DNA of 64,000 nt from assembly GCA_049840595.1 (NCBI GenBank), contig JASGKO010000029.1:121591-185590 (forward strand), given 5' to 3'. A model generated the notes under the pieces. That model saw only the letters and a program-made list of their open reading frames with translations. It had not been told where the DNA came from and searched no databases. Both the position numbers and the translations under genes were made by a program. The stretch is from JASGKO01 sp049840595 (lineage in GTDB: Bacteria > Verrucomicrobiota > Verrucomicrobiia > Chthoniobacterales > Chthoniobacteraceae). Shown piece after piece: positions 28,289 through 36,958 of the stretch (positions within the stretch are counted from its first letter, which is position 1; the number at the start of each line of letters is the position of its first letter).

Positions 28289-29059
28289 TCGCAGTCGGAA
28301 AGGCTTTACCCTCATCGAGGTCGTGCTCGGCGTGGCCATCATCGGCATGTTCGTAATTTCGATCTATCCGCTTTTTGCAGACGGATTTGCAGGGCATCAC
28401 CCTGGCCCAGCAGAACAATGCGAAAGAAACCTCGGTGGAGGCACTGATGACCGTGATGAAGGGGCAATTGCAAAATCTCTCGGTGGGCGATAACGGTGCG
28501 ATTTCTCGGGCAACCGCACGTTTTCTGCGGGCAGGAAGCCGATGAAATGTCGTGGATCACCGCCCCGGGGAATGGCAACGGCCTGTTTACCAATTACTAC
28601 AGCGGGACCTACACGGCAAAAATCACCCTTAATCCCAATTCCACGACAAAGCAGAATGATCTGGGCGTCTGGCGTTCGCTGCCAGATGACACGACGCCGC
28701 AGAACTGGCTGGCGCTCATTCCCAATGTCACCGCGCTGGAAATCCGCTATTACGATCCCAATCTGAATGCCTGGGTGGATACGTGGAGCGACCAGAATAA
28801 CCAGCCCACCATGGTACGCTTCCGGATTTGGCGTCAGGGGGATGTGAATCCCTATGAGTCGGTCGTTTCCATGCCGTTGAAGGGGCAGGTGGTGCTGAAC
28901 CTTTCGACTAATGATGGGGAACCCACCCCCGCGTCGGGAGCCAGTCGCACTCCAAGACCGGGGGCGTCAGGCTCTCCGCGACCTGGTCCATCGGGTGCAC
29001 CTGGCCCAGGCCCGGGGCCCGGGCCTAATCCCATTCCAGGTCCTCCGCCCGGTAATTAG
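28269..29059 (+). CDS. Pseudopilin GspJ-like with proline-rich tail, frameshifted
   Basis: About 262 residues. ATG 28269 begins MFCARNSRSRKGFTLIEVVLGVAIIG, a canonical prepilin site (KG|FTLIE). The frame breaks near 28,385 (expected continuation ITLAQQNNAKETSVEALM) and again near 28,500. The intact end has GspJ-like strands (ALEIRYYDPNLNAWVDTW) and then a proline/glycine tail (PRPGPSGAPGPGPGPGP), which is unusual for a pseudopilin. It overlaps the upstream gene by 20 bp. Confidence 0.7.
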
Positions 29060-29086
29060 GATGATGCGATTCCATTCAATCGAGAT

Positions 29087-29998
29087 ATGACAGTCATGCA
29101 AAATATCCGTAATCGAGAAGGCTCGGCCCTCCTCCTTTCCCTCTGGGCCCTTTTGGTCCTCAGCATGGCCGTGTTCGCCTGGATCAAGTTCATCCGGGTG
29201 GAGATGGAAACCGCCTATCAGGCCGACGCGGGGCTCGATGCGCTCGCGCTCGCCCATTCCGGGGCCGAGGTGGGGCTGCACCTACAGCACGACCCTCACT
29301 ACGCAGTTGGACGAAACCTTCAGCCCACCCGCAGTTACGACGTGACGATTGTCGGCGAAGGGGGGAAGCTGAATCTGAACTGGGTGCTCCAGGGGGAAAA
29401 CCCCGACCGGCTCTCCATTCTGAAGCAGTATCTCGCGCTCAAAGGGCTCAATTTCCAGCAAACCGCCGTGCTGGTCGATTCGCTGCTCGACTGGGTGGAT
29501 GCGGACAGCGTGAAGCGCCCCAACGGCATGGAAGATGGCCCGAACTATCATCCGCCAAACCGTCCGATGCGCAGCCTCGACGAGTTGACCCAGGTTAACG
29601 GGGCTGGTCCCCTGGTCAGCCAAAAAGGGTGGCAGAACGAGCTTACCATTTATTCCACGGGCCGCGTGGATTTGCTGGCCGCCCCCCTCATTATTCTGGA
29701 ATCCCTGCCCGGGGTAAACCAGGCGAGCGCGGAGCGTTTCGTGCAATTGCGGCAGGGGCCCGATAAAAAGGATGGCACCCAGGACGACTACGTATTTCCC
29801 AAGGATCTGAACAGCATCCTCAGCTACCTCGGCGTGTCCGGACAATTTGCGGCAAACTTAAGAAGGCTCGTAACTTTTAACGATAATGTGTTTTATATCA
29901 CCAGTACCGGCCATTCCGGGAATCTCACTCGACAAACCACGGTAATCGCCCGAAAAGGAAACAACAATCCGAACATCCTCCTGTGGAAAGACCTGTAA
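29087..29998 (+). CDS. gspK: Type II secretion minor pseudopilin GspK
   Basis: 303 residues, intact. The N-terminal EGSALLLSLWALLVLSMAVFAW matches GspK openings (a helix without the usual FTLIE). The long helical/globular middle has the GspK hallmarks LVDSLLDWVDAD and a helix-hairpin-helix-like SLPGVNQASAERFV. GspK caps the pseudopilus tip with GspI and GspJ, which lie just upstream in the expected order. Confidence 0.85.
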   Translation: MTVMQNIRNREGSALLLSLWALLVLSMAVFAWIKFIRVEMETAYQADAGLDALALAHSGAEVGLHLQHDPHYAVGRNLQPTRSYDVTIVGEGGKLNLNWVLQGENPDRLSILKQYLALKGLNFQQTAVLVDSLLDWVDADSVKRPNGMEDGPNYHPPNRPMRSLDELTQVNGAGPLVSQKGWQNELTIYSTGRVDLLAAPLIILESLPGVNQASAERFVQLRQGPDKKDGTQDDYVFPKDLNSILSYLGVSGQFAANLRRLVTFNDNVFYITSTGHSGNLTRQTTVIARKGNNNPNILLWKDL

Positions 29999-31211
29999 AA
30001 ACCAATCTCCCCTTCCGGCTCCTCCCGGTCTCCGAAGGATGGGCGCTGCTCTCTGCTGAATCGCTCGGCCAAACCTTTGTCACGCTGGCTGAGGCCGTGA
30101 CCGCCATCCCGCCGGAGTCGGTGCTGCAGCTTGAGCTCCCGTGCCGTGCGGTGGTTTTTGAGCAAATGAGCCTGCCCTCGACCGATCCTGCCGAGTTGCT
30201 CGACATGGCGCGGCTGCAGTTGGAAAAAACGCTCCCTTTCACCCGGAGGAAATCAGCAGCGGTATTCAGATCATTGAAAAGCAGGAGACCGAGAGTCGTC
30301 TGCTCGCAGTGGCGGTCAACCACGATTTGCTGGATGAACTCTGCCTGCCCCTGCGGGAGCGAAAGCTTTACCCCAAGGCCGTAACCGTCCGGGCCTTGCA
30401 AGAGGCCAAAACCTGCCCGCCGCATGAAACCGTGCTGCTCGTTTACCGCGAGGGGGAGAGCACCGTCGTCGCCTTTGTCGAACGCGCGCATCTCATCCAC
30501 ACCACCACCATGGAGGGCACCGCCGATGCCGCCTCGGTCATGGCGGAGTTGCCGCAGGTCTTGATGAGCGCCGAAATGGATGGCGTGCCCTCGAATTTAC
30601 CCGCATCGTCGTGGGCTCCGAATGCGGCGAACTGCGCGAGTCGCTGGGCGAGTTTTTCAAGCTGCCGGTGGATATCCTCACCACTCCCCAGCCGGTGGCC
30701 GAGCCGGTGGTCAATCTCGTGCCCGAGCCCTGGCTGGAGGAAATGCGCCAGCAGGATCGCAAGTCGCAGTTCAAGCAGCGGCTGGCGATGGCAGGCATGA
30801 TCTACATCGCGCTGGTGGTGGGAGCCTGCGCCTACCTCATCTCGCTCGATGTCCGGGCGCGCTCGCTGGCCCGGAAAGTCGCCCTTTCCCAGCCGCTGGT
30901 CATGGAGCTGCAGGCCGAGCAATCGCGCTGGCAGGCCCTGGCTCCGGCCAGTCGAGCCCAAGCTCTACACCGTCGAGTTGCTCAACCAGGTCACGCAAAG
31001 CATTCCCTCGGAGGATTTGAAAATCACCGAGTTCACCCAGGACCCCAAACAACTCGCCTTGAAGGCGGAAGCTTCCTCCGCCAATTCAGCGATCGATTTC
31101 GGCGAACGATTGAAAGCCAACGCCGCCTTGAATCAATTCCATTTCAACATGGCGCCTCCCACCATCCTCGCCAACAATCGCGCCCAGGTGAATATCTTCG
31201 GAAAGCTATGA
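29983..31211 (+). CDS. Type II secretion GspL/PilM-PilN-like protein, frameshifted
   Basis: About 409 residues with a GTG start at 29983 overlapping gspK by 16 bp. N-terminal part resembles the actin-like cytoplasmic domain of GspL/PilM (LELPCRAVVFEQMSLPS, PEEISSGIQIIEKQ). One membrane helix follows (MAGMIYIALVVGACAYLI), then a periplasmic coiled region and a small ferredoxin-like domain (YTVELLNQVTQSIPS). Breaks near 30,250 (lost C in CCCC), 30,590 (lost T) and 30,950 (extra A). The stop overlaps the next ATG (ATGA). Confidence 0.72.
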
Positions 31212-31745
31212 GCTCCCCCTTTGCAAACTTATCGGCTCGCGAACGCGTGCTGGCCATTATCGTCGGTTCGGTTTTCCTGCTGATTCTCAATGTGGTGGGG
31301 ATCAAAATTTTCCTCCGCCAGGTGACCGCTTATCGCCAGCAGCTTTCCACCCAGGCCTCCGCCTGGCAGGCGCAGCAAATCCTGCTCGAGAAGAAGGATT
31401 TCTGGCAAAAACGCGCCGCCTGGCTGCAAACCACTCAACCCAAGCTCAACAGCCCCGAGCGCGCGGGCAGCGAACTGCTCGATGCCATCCAGGCCCTGGC
31501 CGCCAAAAATCACCTGACGGTGCAGAATCCGGCCATCAATCCGGCGTTGAAGGCGTCCTACTACCAGTCGGTCTCCGTCAATCTCGAAGCCACCGGCTTG
31601 TGGGCGGACACCATCGCCTTCCTGCAACAATTGCAGAAACCGAGCGATTTCGTGGTCGTGGAGAGTGCAGGGGTAAGAATCGGCTCCCAACGATAACACC
31701 AAGATCCAGTCGGAATTGAAAATCGCCAAATGGTACGCCCTATGA
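31208..31745 (+). CDS. Type II secretion GspM-like protein, frameshifted near its end
   Basis: About 178 residues. Short cytoplasmic N-terminus with ARERVLAIIVGSVFLLILNVVGI as the single membrane helix, then a coiled coil and small alpha-beta domain, as in GspM. The frame as sequenced stops at 31696, but an alternative frame continues NDNTKIQSELKIAKWYAL to the TGA at 31743. That end coincides with the next possible start, so one indel near 31,680 is likely. Confidence 0.68.
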
Positions 31746-31807
31746 AATCGTCCAATGGCAATTTTGACACCGGGGCCCAATCCGCTTTAATTATGGGAGG
31801 AAAGAAA

Positions 31808-32470
31808 ATGAAGATCGCTTTTACCAGTGCTGGACTGGCCCTGCTTACCCTGTGGGCGGCAAGCGGCGTAATGGTTGCGCAAGGAACCACAGGCACCGAC
31901 GAACCGGCCATCCCGGAAATGTTTCCCTCTTCCCATTACACGAAGTTGATCCAGCGCTCTCCCTTTTCCCCCGCCTCGGTCGATGTAGCCGTGGCGGATG
32001 TCACCCCGGATTTTGCGGCGAATCTTTATGTCACCGGGCTGGCCAAGATCGGCGGGCAGGATTGCGTCTTCATCCGCTCCCGCGATCAGCAAAAGAACTA
32101 CATGCTGATGGGCAAGGACCCAGGCCCGGATGGAGTGACTTTGGTGGGCGTAAACTGGGCGAGCGATGTCGGAAAAAGCGAAGTCCGGATCAAGCAGGGC
32201 GCCCAGGAAGCCACGGTGAAATTCGATGAGGCGCTCATCCACACCGCGCTGCCTGCGAATGTCGCCCAGGCGAATCCTGACGATGGCGGCCAGCCGCAAC
32301 GCGTATTTCCCAACCGGATGCCCGGGGCGAACCGCTTTAATGGGGGCCAGCAAGGCCAGCCGGGCGGCTTTAACCGTTTCCGTAATTTCCAGGGCGGCGG
32401 CGGCAACGGGGCCACGGATGCCAACGGTGGCGGCAACCGTCGTCGCGTGCGCATCATCAACAACGAATAG
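31808..32470 (+). CDS. Secreted type II secretion-associated protein (GspC-like position)
   Basis: 220 residues from the ATG at 31808, chosen because it has a strong Shine-Dalgarno (GGGAGG). An ATG at 31742 overlapping the previous stop is also in frame. Signal peptide IAFTSAGLALLTLWAASGVMVAQG. A beta domain with YTKLIQRSPFSPAS and LYVTGLAKIGGQDCVFI recalls the homology region of GspC/PilP proteins. The tail is Gly/Asn/Arg-rich and low complexity (GGGGNGATDANGGGNRRRV). Last gene of the rightward secretion run. Confidence 0.6.
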   Translation: MKIAFTSAGLALLTLWAASGVMVAQGTTGTDEPAIPEMFPSSHYTKLIQRSPFSPASVDVAVADVTPDFAANLYVTGLAKIGGQDCVFIRSRDQQKNYMLMGKDPGPDGVTLVGVNWASDVGKSEVRIKQGAQEATVKFDEALIHTALPANVAQANPDDGGQPQRVFPNRMPGANRFNGGQQGQPGGFNRFRNFQGGGGNGATDANGGGNRRRVRIINNE

Positions 32471-32533
32471 CGGCGGCGGTCAGGTTCTCCTTGTTCCTTC
32501 GGATTATCGAGGCTATCGATCCCTGGCCACGGC

Positions 32534-33586
32534 CTAGGACCCCGCGCTCACCACATTCACCGGCTTCCCTTTGGCGTAAGCGCGGATGTTCTCCACGGTG
32601 CAAAGGTTGATGCGCTCGATCGCTTCCACGCTGTTGAAGGCAATGTGCGGGGTAAAGATGACATTGGGGCGCGAGAGCAACTGCTGATTGCGCATGAGGC
32701 CATGGAGTTCATCCACGCGTCGTGAGCTATGTTCCCGCGCCTCGTTGGCGCTGATGCCGGATTGCAGGCGGCTCACGATCTGCTCGCCGATGCGGTGCAT
32801 CGTCTCCGTCTGCATGGAGCGTTCATCTTCCAGGACGTCGATCCCGGCCCCTCCGACCTGGCCATTGTCGAGCATCTCGATGAGCGTGTTGGTATCGATC
32901 AACGCACCGCGCGCGGTATTGATAATGAGGACCCCGCGCTTGCAAATGGAGAGCGTCTTCTGGTTGAGCAGATGGTGGGTGCGCGGATTGAGCGGGATGT
33001 GCAGGGAAATGATGTCCGACTCGCGCAACAACCGCCGCAGCGTGCAATAAGTGAAGCCGATTACCTCCGCGATATGGGGCAGGGGACGGGCGTCGTAAGC
33101 GATGCTGCGCATGCCGAAGGCATTGCCCAGCTTGATCGTATGCAAGCCCACCCGGCCCGCACCCACGACGCCCAGCGTCTTGCCCTTCAGCTCGAAGCCC
33201 CGCAGCGATTCAAAGGAGAACTGCTTTTTCTGGTTCGAGGAAAGCGCTTCCCGAAGCCGGCGGCTGAGGGCAAGGAGCAAGGCAAAGGTGTGCTCGGCCA
33301 CCGTGTTGTCGCCATAGCTGGGCACATAGGAAACCGTGATGCCGCGCCGCGCGCACTCCGCATGGTCGATGTGGTCGTAGCCCGTGGACCGCGTGGCCAC
33401 CAGCTTGAGCTGGGAATGCGCATTCAAAAAAGCCGCATCGATCCTGGAGTAGATGAAAGTCGAAACCACCTCGGCATCCGCCGCCACTTTTTCGGGAGCG
33501 CCTGGAAATTGCAGCGTATGCTCCCCGAGCCGCTGCTTGAAGAGCTCGCGGTCTCCGGACTCCGTTTCCAGGATGCTGATTTTCAT
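32534..33586 (-). CDS. D-lactate dehydrogenase-type 2-hydroxyacid dehydrogenase
   Basis: 350 residues from the ATG at 33586, which overlaps the larB stop (ATGA). A longer frame to 33679 lies inside larB. Rossmann loop GVVGAGRVGLHTIKLG, catalytic Arg in NTARGALI, acid in GIDVLEDE and His in TPHIAFNS, as in LdhA-like D-lactate dehydrogenases. Its pairing with larB (lactate racemase cofactor) supports lactate as substrate (inference). Confidence 0.85.
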   Translation of the reverse strand: MKISILETESGDRELFKQRLGEHTLQFPGAPEKVAADAEVVSTFIYSRIDAAFLNAHSQLKLVATRSTGYDHIDHAECARRGITVSYVPSYGDNTVAEHTFALLLALSRRLREALSSNQKKQFSFESLRGFELKGKTLGVVGAGRVGLHTIKLGNAFGMRSIAYDARPLPHIAEVIGFTYCTLRRLLRESDIISLHIPLNPRTHHLLNQKTLSICKRGVLIINTARGALIDTNTLIEMLDNGQVGGAGIDVLEDERSMQTETMHRIGEQIVSRLQSGISANEAREHSSRRVDELHGLMRNQQLLSRPNVIFTPHIAFNSVEAIERINLCTVENIRAYAKGKPVNVVSAGS

Positions 33587-34257
33587 CGCGGGGCAGATAA
33601 CTGGCGGTTGATCGTCGCCGCAGCATACGCCGCCCCGAAGCCGTTGTCGATGTTCACCACGGTGACTCCACTGCCACAACTGTTTAACATCCCGAGCAGC
33701 GCGGCAATCCCGCCAAAGCTGGCTCCGTAGCCCACGCTGGTCGGCACGGCGATCAGTGGCTTGCTGGTCATCCCGGCTACCGCGCTCGGGAGCGCGCCTT
33801 CCATCCCGGCTACCACGATCAAGACGCTGCAGGCTTCCAGGCGGTCCGTGGCTTCAATCAGGCGATGGATGCCCGCGACGCCCACATCGGCAATCCGGTC
33901 CACCCGATTGCCGAAAATTTCGAGAGTCACTGCCGCTTCCTCCGCCACTGGCAAATCGGAAGTCCCGGCGCAGATCACGCCGACCATCCCCGCCAGTCGC
34001 GGCATCGGCGTCCGCTCGACGGTAATACAACGCGCCTGCTCGTGAAAACGGGCATCGGGCATTTCCGCCACCACTGCTTCAAATTGCTCGCGCCGGGCGC
34101 GCGTGCCCAGCACGACGCCATGGTTTTCCACCAGCGTTTTGCTGATCGCCGCCACCTGGGGTGCCGTCTTGCCTTCGCAATAAATGACCTCCGGAAAACC
34201 GCGCCGCCGTTCGCGATCCACATCCACCCGGGCAAAGCCTAGATCGATCGCTTTCAC
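33583..34257 (-). CDS. larB: Nickel pincer cofactor biosynthesis protein LarB
   Basis: 224 residues. LarB carboxylates and hydrolyses nicotinic acid adenine dinucleotide, the first step toward the nickel-pincer cofactor of lactate racemase. PurE/AIR-carboxylase-like C-terminal domain with VICAGTSDLPVAEEA, VVAGMEGALPSAVAGM, PTSVGYGASFGG and VVNIDNGFGAA. N-terminal GFARVDVDRERRRGFPEVIYCEGKT is the LarB lead-in. larA, larC and larE are not in the window. Overlaps both neighbours by 4 bp. Confidence 0.92.
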   Translation of the reverse strand: MKAIDLGFARVDVDRERRRGFPEVIYCEGKTAPQVAAISKTLVENHGVVLGTRARREQFEAVVAEMPDARFHEQARCITVERTPMPRLAGMVGVICAGTSDLPVAEEAAVTLEIFGNRVDRIADVGVAGIHRLIEATDRLEACSVLIVVAGMEGALPSAVAGMTSKPLIAVPTSVGYGASFGGIAALLGMLNSCGSGVTVVNIDNGFGAAYAAATINRQLSAPR

Positions 34258-34718
34258 AGGGTGTCGATTTTCAGGCGCATGGGAATCATGCTTGAATCCA
34301 CAAAGCCGTGCTTGCGGAAAAATTGTTGTTCGCTCTCCTCGGTCACACGATCGGTGAGCAGGGTGATGCGGAGGAACTTTTTCTCCCGGGCATAGGCGAT
34401 GCCGTGCTCCAGCAGGCGGGCACCGAGCCCCTGCTTGCGAAATTCCTGGTGCACGATCAAATCTTCCAGCAGGAGCACGAAGCCGCCCTCCGCGGTGCTG
34501 ATCGTAAAGAGCAGGTTGATCATGCCGAGGATGCGGCCTCCATGGCGGGCGACAAAAATGCGACCGCGATTGGGTTGTTCCAAAATCAACCGCAGGCCGC
34601 GCATTTGCTTCGTCGAATCGGGATTGAAGTCCGATTCGTGGGAAAACAAATCCAGCAGCAGATCGGTCAGTTGAGGCAGATCTTCCAGCGTCGCTTGTTC
34701 AATAACGGGCACATCCAT
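34254..34718 (-). CDS. GNAT family N-acetyltransferase
   Basis: 154 residues from the ATG at 34718, preceded by AGAGG; the in-frame ATG at 34751 lacks a ribosome site. Acetyl-CoA-binding motif A is EDLIVHQEFRKQGLGARLL. The C-terminal FFRKHGFVDSS is typical of the family. The stop overlaps larB. Substrate unknown. Confidence 0.85.
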   Translation of the reverse strand: MDVPVIEQATLEDLPQLTDLLLDLFSHESDFNPDSTKQMRGLRLILEQPNRGRIFVARHGGRILGMINLLFTISTAEGGFVLLLEDLIVHQEFRKQGLGARLLEHGIAYAREKKFLRITLLTDRVTEESEQQFFRKHGFVDSSMIPMRLKIDTL

Positions 34719-34894
34719 GAGAAAAACCTCTATCGCATACAAGTGCCTCACGGGGAAGTAAAACCCGATGGATTTTTCATGGAATTAACAGAAGTTTTTC
34801 CGGCGCAGAAAAAATTGAGTTCGCCTCGGTTTCGCTCGCGGCGACATGGTCTTTTGGCAGGGCCCAAAAGTGAAATGGAACCCGCCGCCGCGTC

Positions 34895-36031
34895 CTACAC
34901 CATCGGCTCGCCGCAGGGCCACGGCGGCAGGGAGAAAAACCTGGCCAGCGTAGCGGCCACATCGGCAAAGGTCTGGCGGGTGCCAAGACTCCGCGGAAAC
35001 CGGTATTTCAGCAGCACCGGGACTTCTTCGCGGGTATGATCCGTGCCCGGCCAGGTGGGATCGTTGCCATGATCGGCGGTGATGATAAGCAGGTCTTCGG
35101 GCCCGATCTGCGGGAGAAATTCCCCCAGCCACCGGTCGAACTCTTCCAACGCGGCGGCATATCCATCCACGTCGCGGCGATGGCCGAAGTGCATGTCGAA
35201 ATCCACCAGGTTGGCAAAAAAGAAGCCGTCTTCCCGGCGGGCCCAGCCCTCGGCAATTCGCTTCATGCCTTCCGCATTGGATTTCGTGGGCAGGGATTCG
35301 GCAATACCGCTTTGGGCAAAAATATCGCCGATCTTGCCAATGCCGGTCACTTTGATGCCCGCCTCACTGAGGGCATTGAGAATGGTGCGCGGGGGCTGGA
35401 TGGAGTAGTCGTGCCGGTTGGCCGTGCGCTGGAAATTTCCCGGCGTGCCGAGAAAGGGGCGGGCGATGACACGACCGATTTGCCACGTATCGCAGTGGCG
35501 GCGGGCGATCTCACAAAGCGCGTAAAGCTTCTCCAGCGGGAGAATTTCCTCATGGGCCGCAATTTGCAGCACCGAATCCGCCGAGGTGTAAAGAATCGGG
35601 CACCCGGTTTCCAAATGGCGGGGGCCAAGTTCGTCGAGGATGACGGTTCCGCTGCTCGGATAATTGCCGATGAACTGCACGCCGCCTTCGGCCTCGATCG
35701 CCTGAACCAGAGCCTCGGGAAAGCGCTCGTAGGTGGCAAAGGGCTTTTCCAAAATCGCTCCCGCAATTTCCCAGTGGCCGGTAGTGGTATCCTTGCCCGC
35801 CGAGCGCTCCCGCATCCGCCCCTGGGAGGCGGAGGGACGGGCCGTCTGCGGAAGGGGGGAGTCCTGGCCGAGCACCTGCCCGAGACCCATCGCGAAGCAA
35901 TAGGGCAGTTGAAGCCTGGAGTGTTTCGCCAGGATATGCCCCAGCGTATTCGCCCCTTCATCCCCATAAGCTGCCGCATCGGGCGCATGGCCGCAGCCCA
36001 CGCTGTCGAGCACGATCAAAAGCGCGCGCAT
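34895..36031 (-). CDS. deoB: Phosphopentomutase DeoB
   Basis: Interconverts (deoxy)ribose 1- and 5-phosphates in nucleoside catabolism. 378 residues from the ATG at 36031. Alkaline-phosphatase superfamily metal and catalytic residues are visible: VLDSVGCG, the phospho-acceptor Thr in GKDTTTGHWE, DFDMHFGHRRD, ITADHGNDPT and DHTREEVPVL. The cap domain lies between. It follows the short aldehyde dehydrogenase by 8 bp. Confidence 0.93.
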   Translation of the reverse strand: MRALLIVLDSVGCGHAPDAAAYGDEGANTLGHILAKHSRLQLPYCFAMGLGQVLGQDSPLPQTARPSASQGRMRERSAGKDTTTGHWEIAGAILEKPFATYERFPEALVQAIEAEGGVQFIGNYPSSGTVILDELGPRHLETGCPILYTSADSVLQIAAHEEILPLEKLYALCEIARRHCDTWQIGRVIARPFLGTPGNFQRTANRHDYSIQPPRTILNALSEAGIKVTGIGKIGDIFAQSGIAESLPTKSNAEGMKRIAEGWARREDGFFFANLVDFDMHFGHRRDVDGYAAALEEFDRWLGEFLPQIGPEDLLIITADHGNDPTWPGTDHTREEVPVLLKYRFPRSLGTRQTFADVAATLARFFSLPPWPCGEPMV

Positions 36032-36039
36032 GGCGGAAA

Positions 36040-36897
36040 TCAGAGGCCGATCGGATGCCAGACCGTCTTCATTTCGACCGTATCGAGAATCCAAAGCGGA
36101 TCAGCCGCCCGGGCCGAATCCCAATCCGCCCCGGAAAGCGCCCGCGCCGCATAGCGTTTCAGATTCACTGCCGAGCCGGCCTGCGCGATGGTGGAAGCGG
36201 TGGCATCGACGATGGCGTTCACATCCAGGTGATCGGCGGCATGCGAGACGATCTCAGCATGGGGACCGGTAAGAATATTGATGACGCCGCCGGGGAGATC
36301 GCTGGTGGCGAGAATTTCCGCAAACGTGATCGCGGGGAGGGGAGTCGTTTCCGAAGCGAGGACAATCACGGTATTGCCCGTGAGAATCGCCGGGATGACC
36401 AGCGAGACCAGTCCCAACAACGAAGGGGATGCCGGGGCCAGCACCGTAACCACGCCGGTCGGCTCGGGCGTCGTGAAATTGAAATGCGACGAGGAAACCG
36501 GGTTCACGCTGCCGAAGAGCTGGGTGAACTTGTCCGTCCAGCCCGCGTAATAGACCAGCCGGTCCACCGCCGCCTGCACTTCGCGCTCTGCGACCGCTGG
36601 TTTAACTCCCGTGGAACGGACGATTTCCGCCACCATTTCGGGGGCGCGGTGCTCCAGCATTTCCGCCGTGCGGTAGAGAATCTGGCCACGTAGATAGGCG
36701 GTGGCTTTTTGCCAGCCGGGCTGGGCCTTGCGGGCGGCGACGACTGCGTCCCGGAAATCCTTGCGCGAGGCGTGGCAGTAATTGTCGAGCAACTGCCCGC
36801 CGTGCGTGGCGGGGAGAGCGCGACCGCTTTCGCTGCGGGGAAACTTGCCGCCGATGTAGAGTTTATACGTCTTTTTAACGCCTAGTCGGGTGGACAT
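36040..36897 (-). CDS. Short aldehyde dehydrogenase family protein lacking the catalytic cysteine domain
   Basis: 285 residues against the usual 480-500. N-terminal KTYKLYIGGKFPRSESG and the NAD-binding half (EPTGVVTVLAPASPSLLGLVSLVIPAILTG, PGGVINILTGP) are aldehyde-dehydrogenase-like. After about residue 235 the sequence jumps to a distinct ending (AGSAVNLKRYAARAL ... TKTVWHPIG-like), with no Cys nucleophile region. This ending recurs, from memory, in second ALDH-like genes next to deoC in other bacteria. It may be a non-catalytic partner of a full-length enzyme in deoxyribose metabolism; the link to deoB downstream fits. Confidence 0.8.
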   Translation of the reverse strand: MSTRLGVKKTYKLYIGGKFPRSESGRALPATHGGQLLDNYCHASRKDFRDAVVAARKAQPGWQKATAYLRGQILYRTAEMLEHRAPEMVAEIVRSTGVKPAVAEREVQAAVDRLVYYAGWTDKFTQLFGSVNPVSSSHFNFTTPEPTGVVTVLAPASPSLLGLVSLVIPAILTGNTVIVLASETTPLPAITFAEILATSDLPGGVINILTGPHAEIVSHAADHLDVNAIVDATASTIAQAGSAVNLKRYAARALSGADWDSARAADPLWILDTVEMKTVWHPIGL

Positions 36898-36958
36898 CTG
36901 CGCACTTTAACTGCCCTGCGAGCCAGCGTCGAGGGCAGTTTTCGATTGAAGCGGCAAA

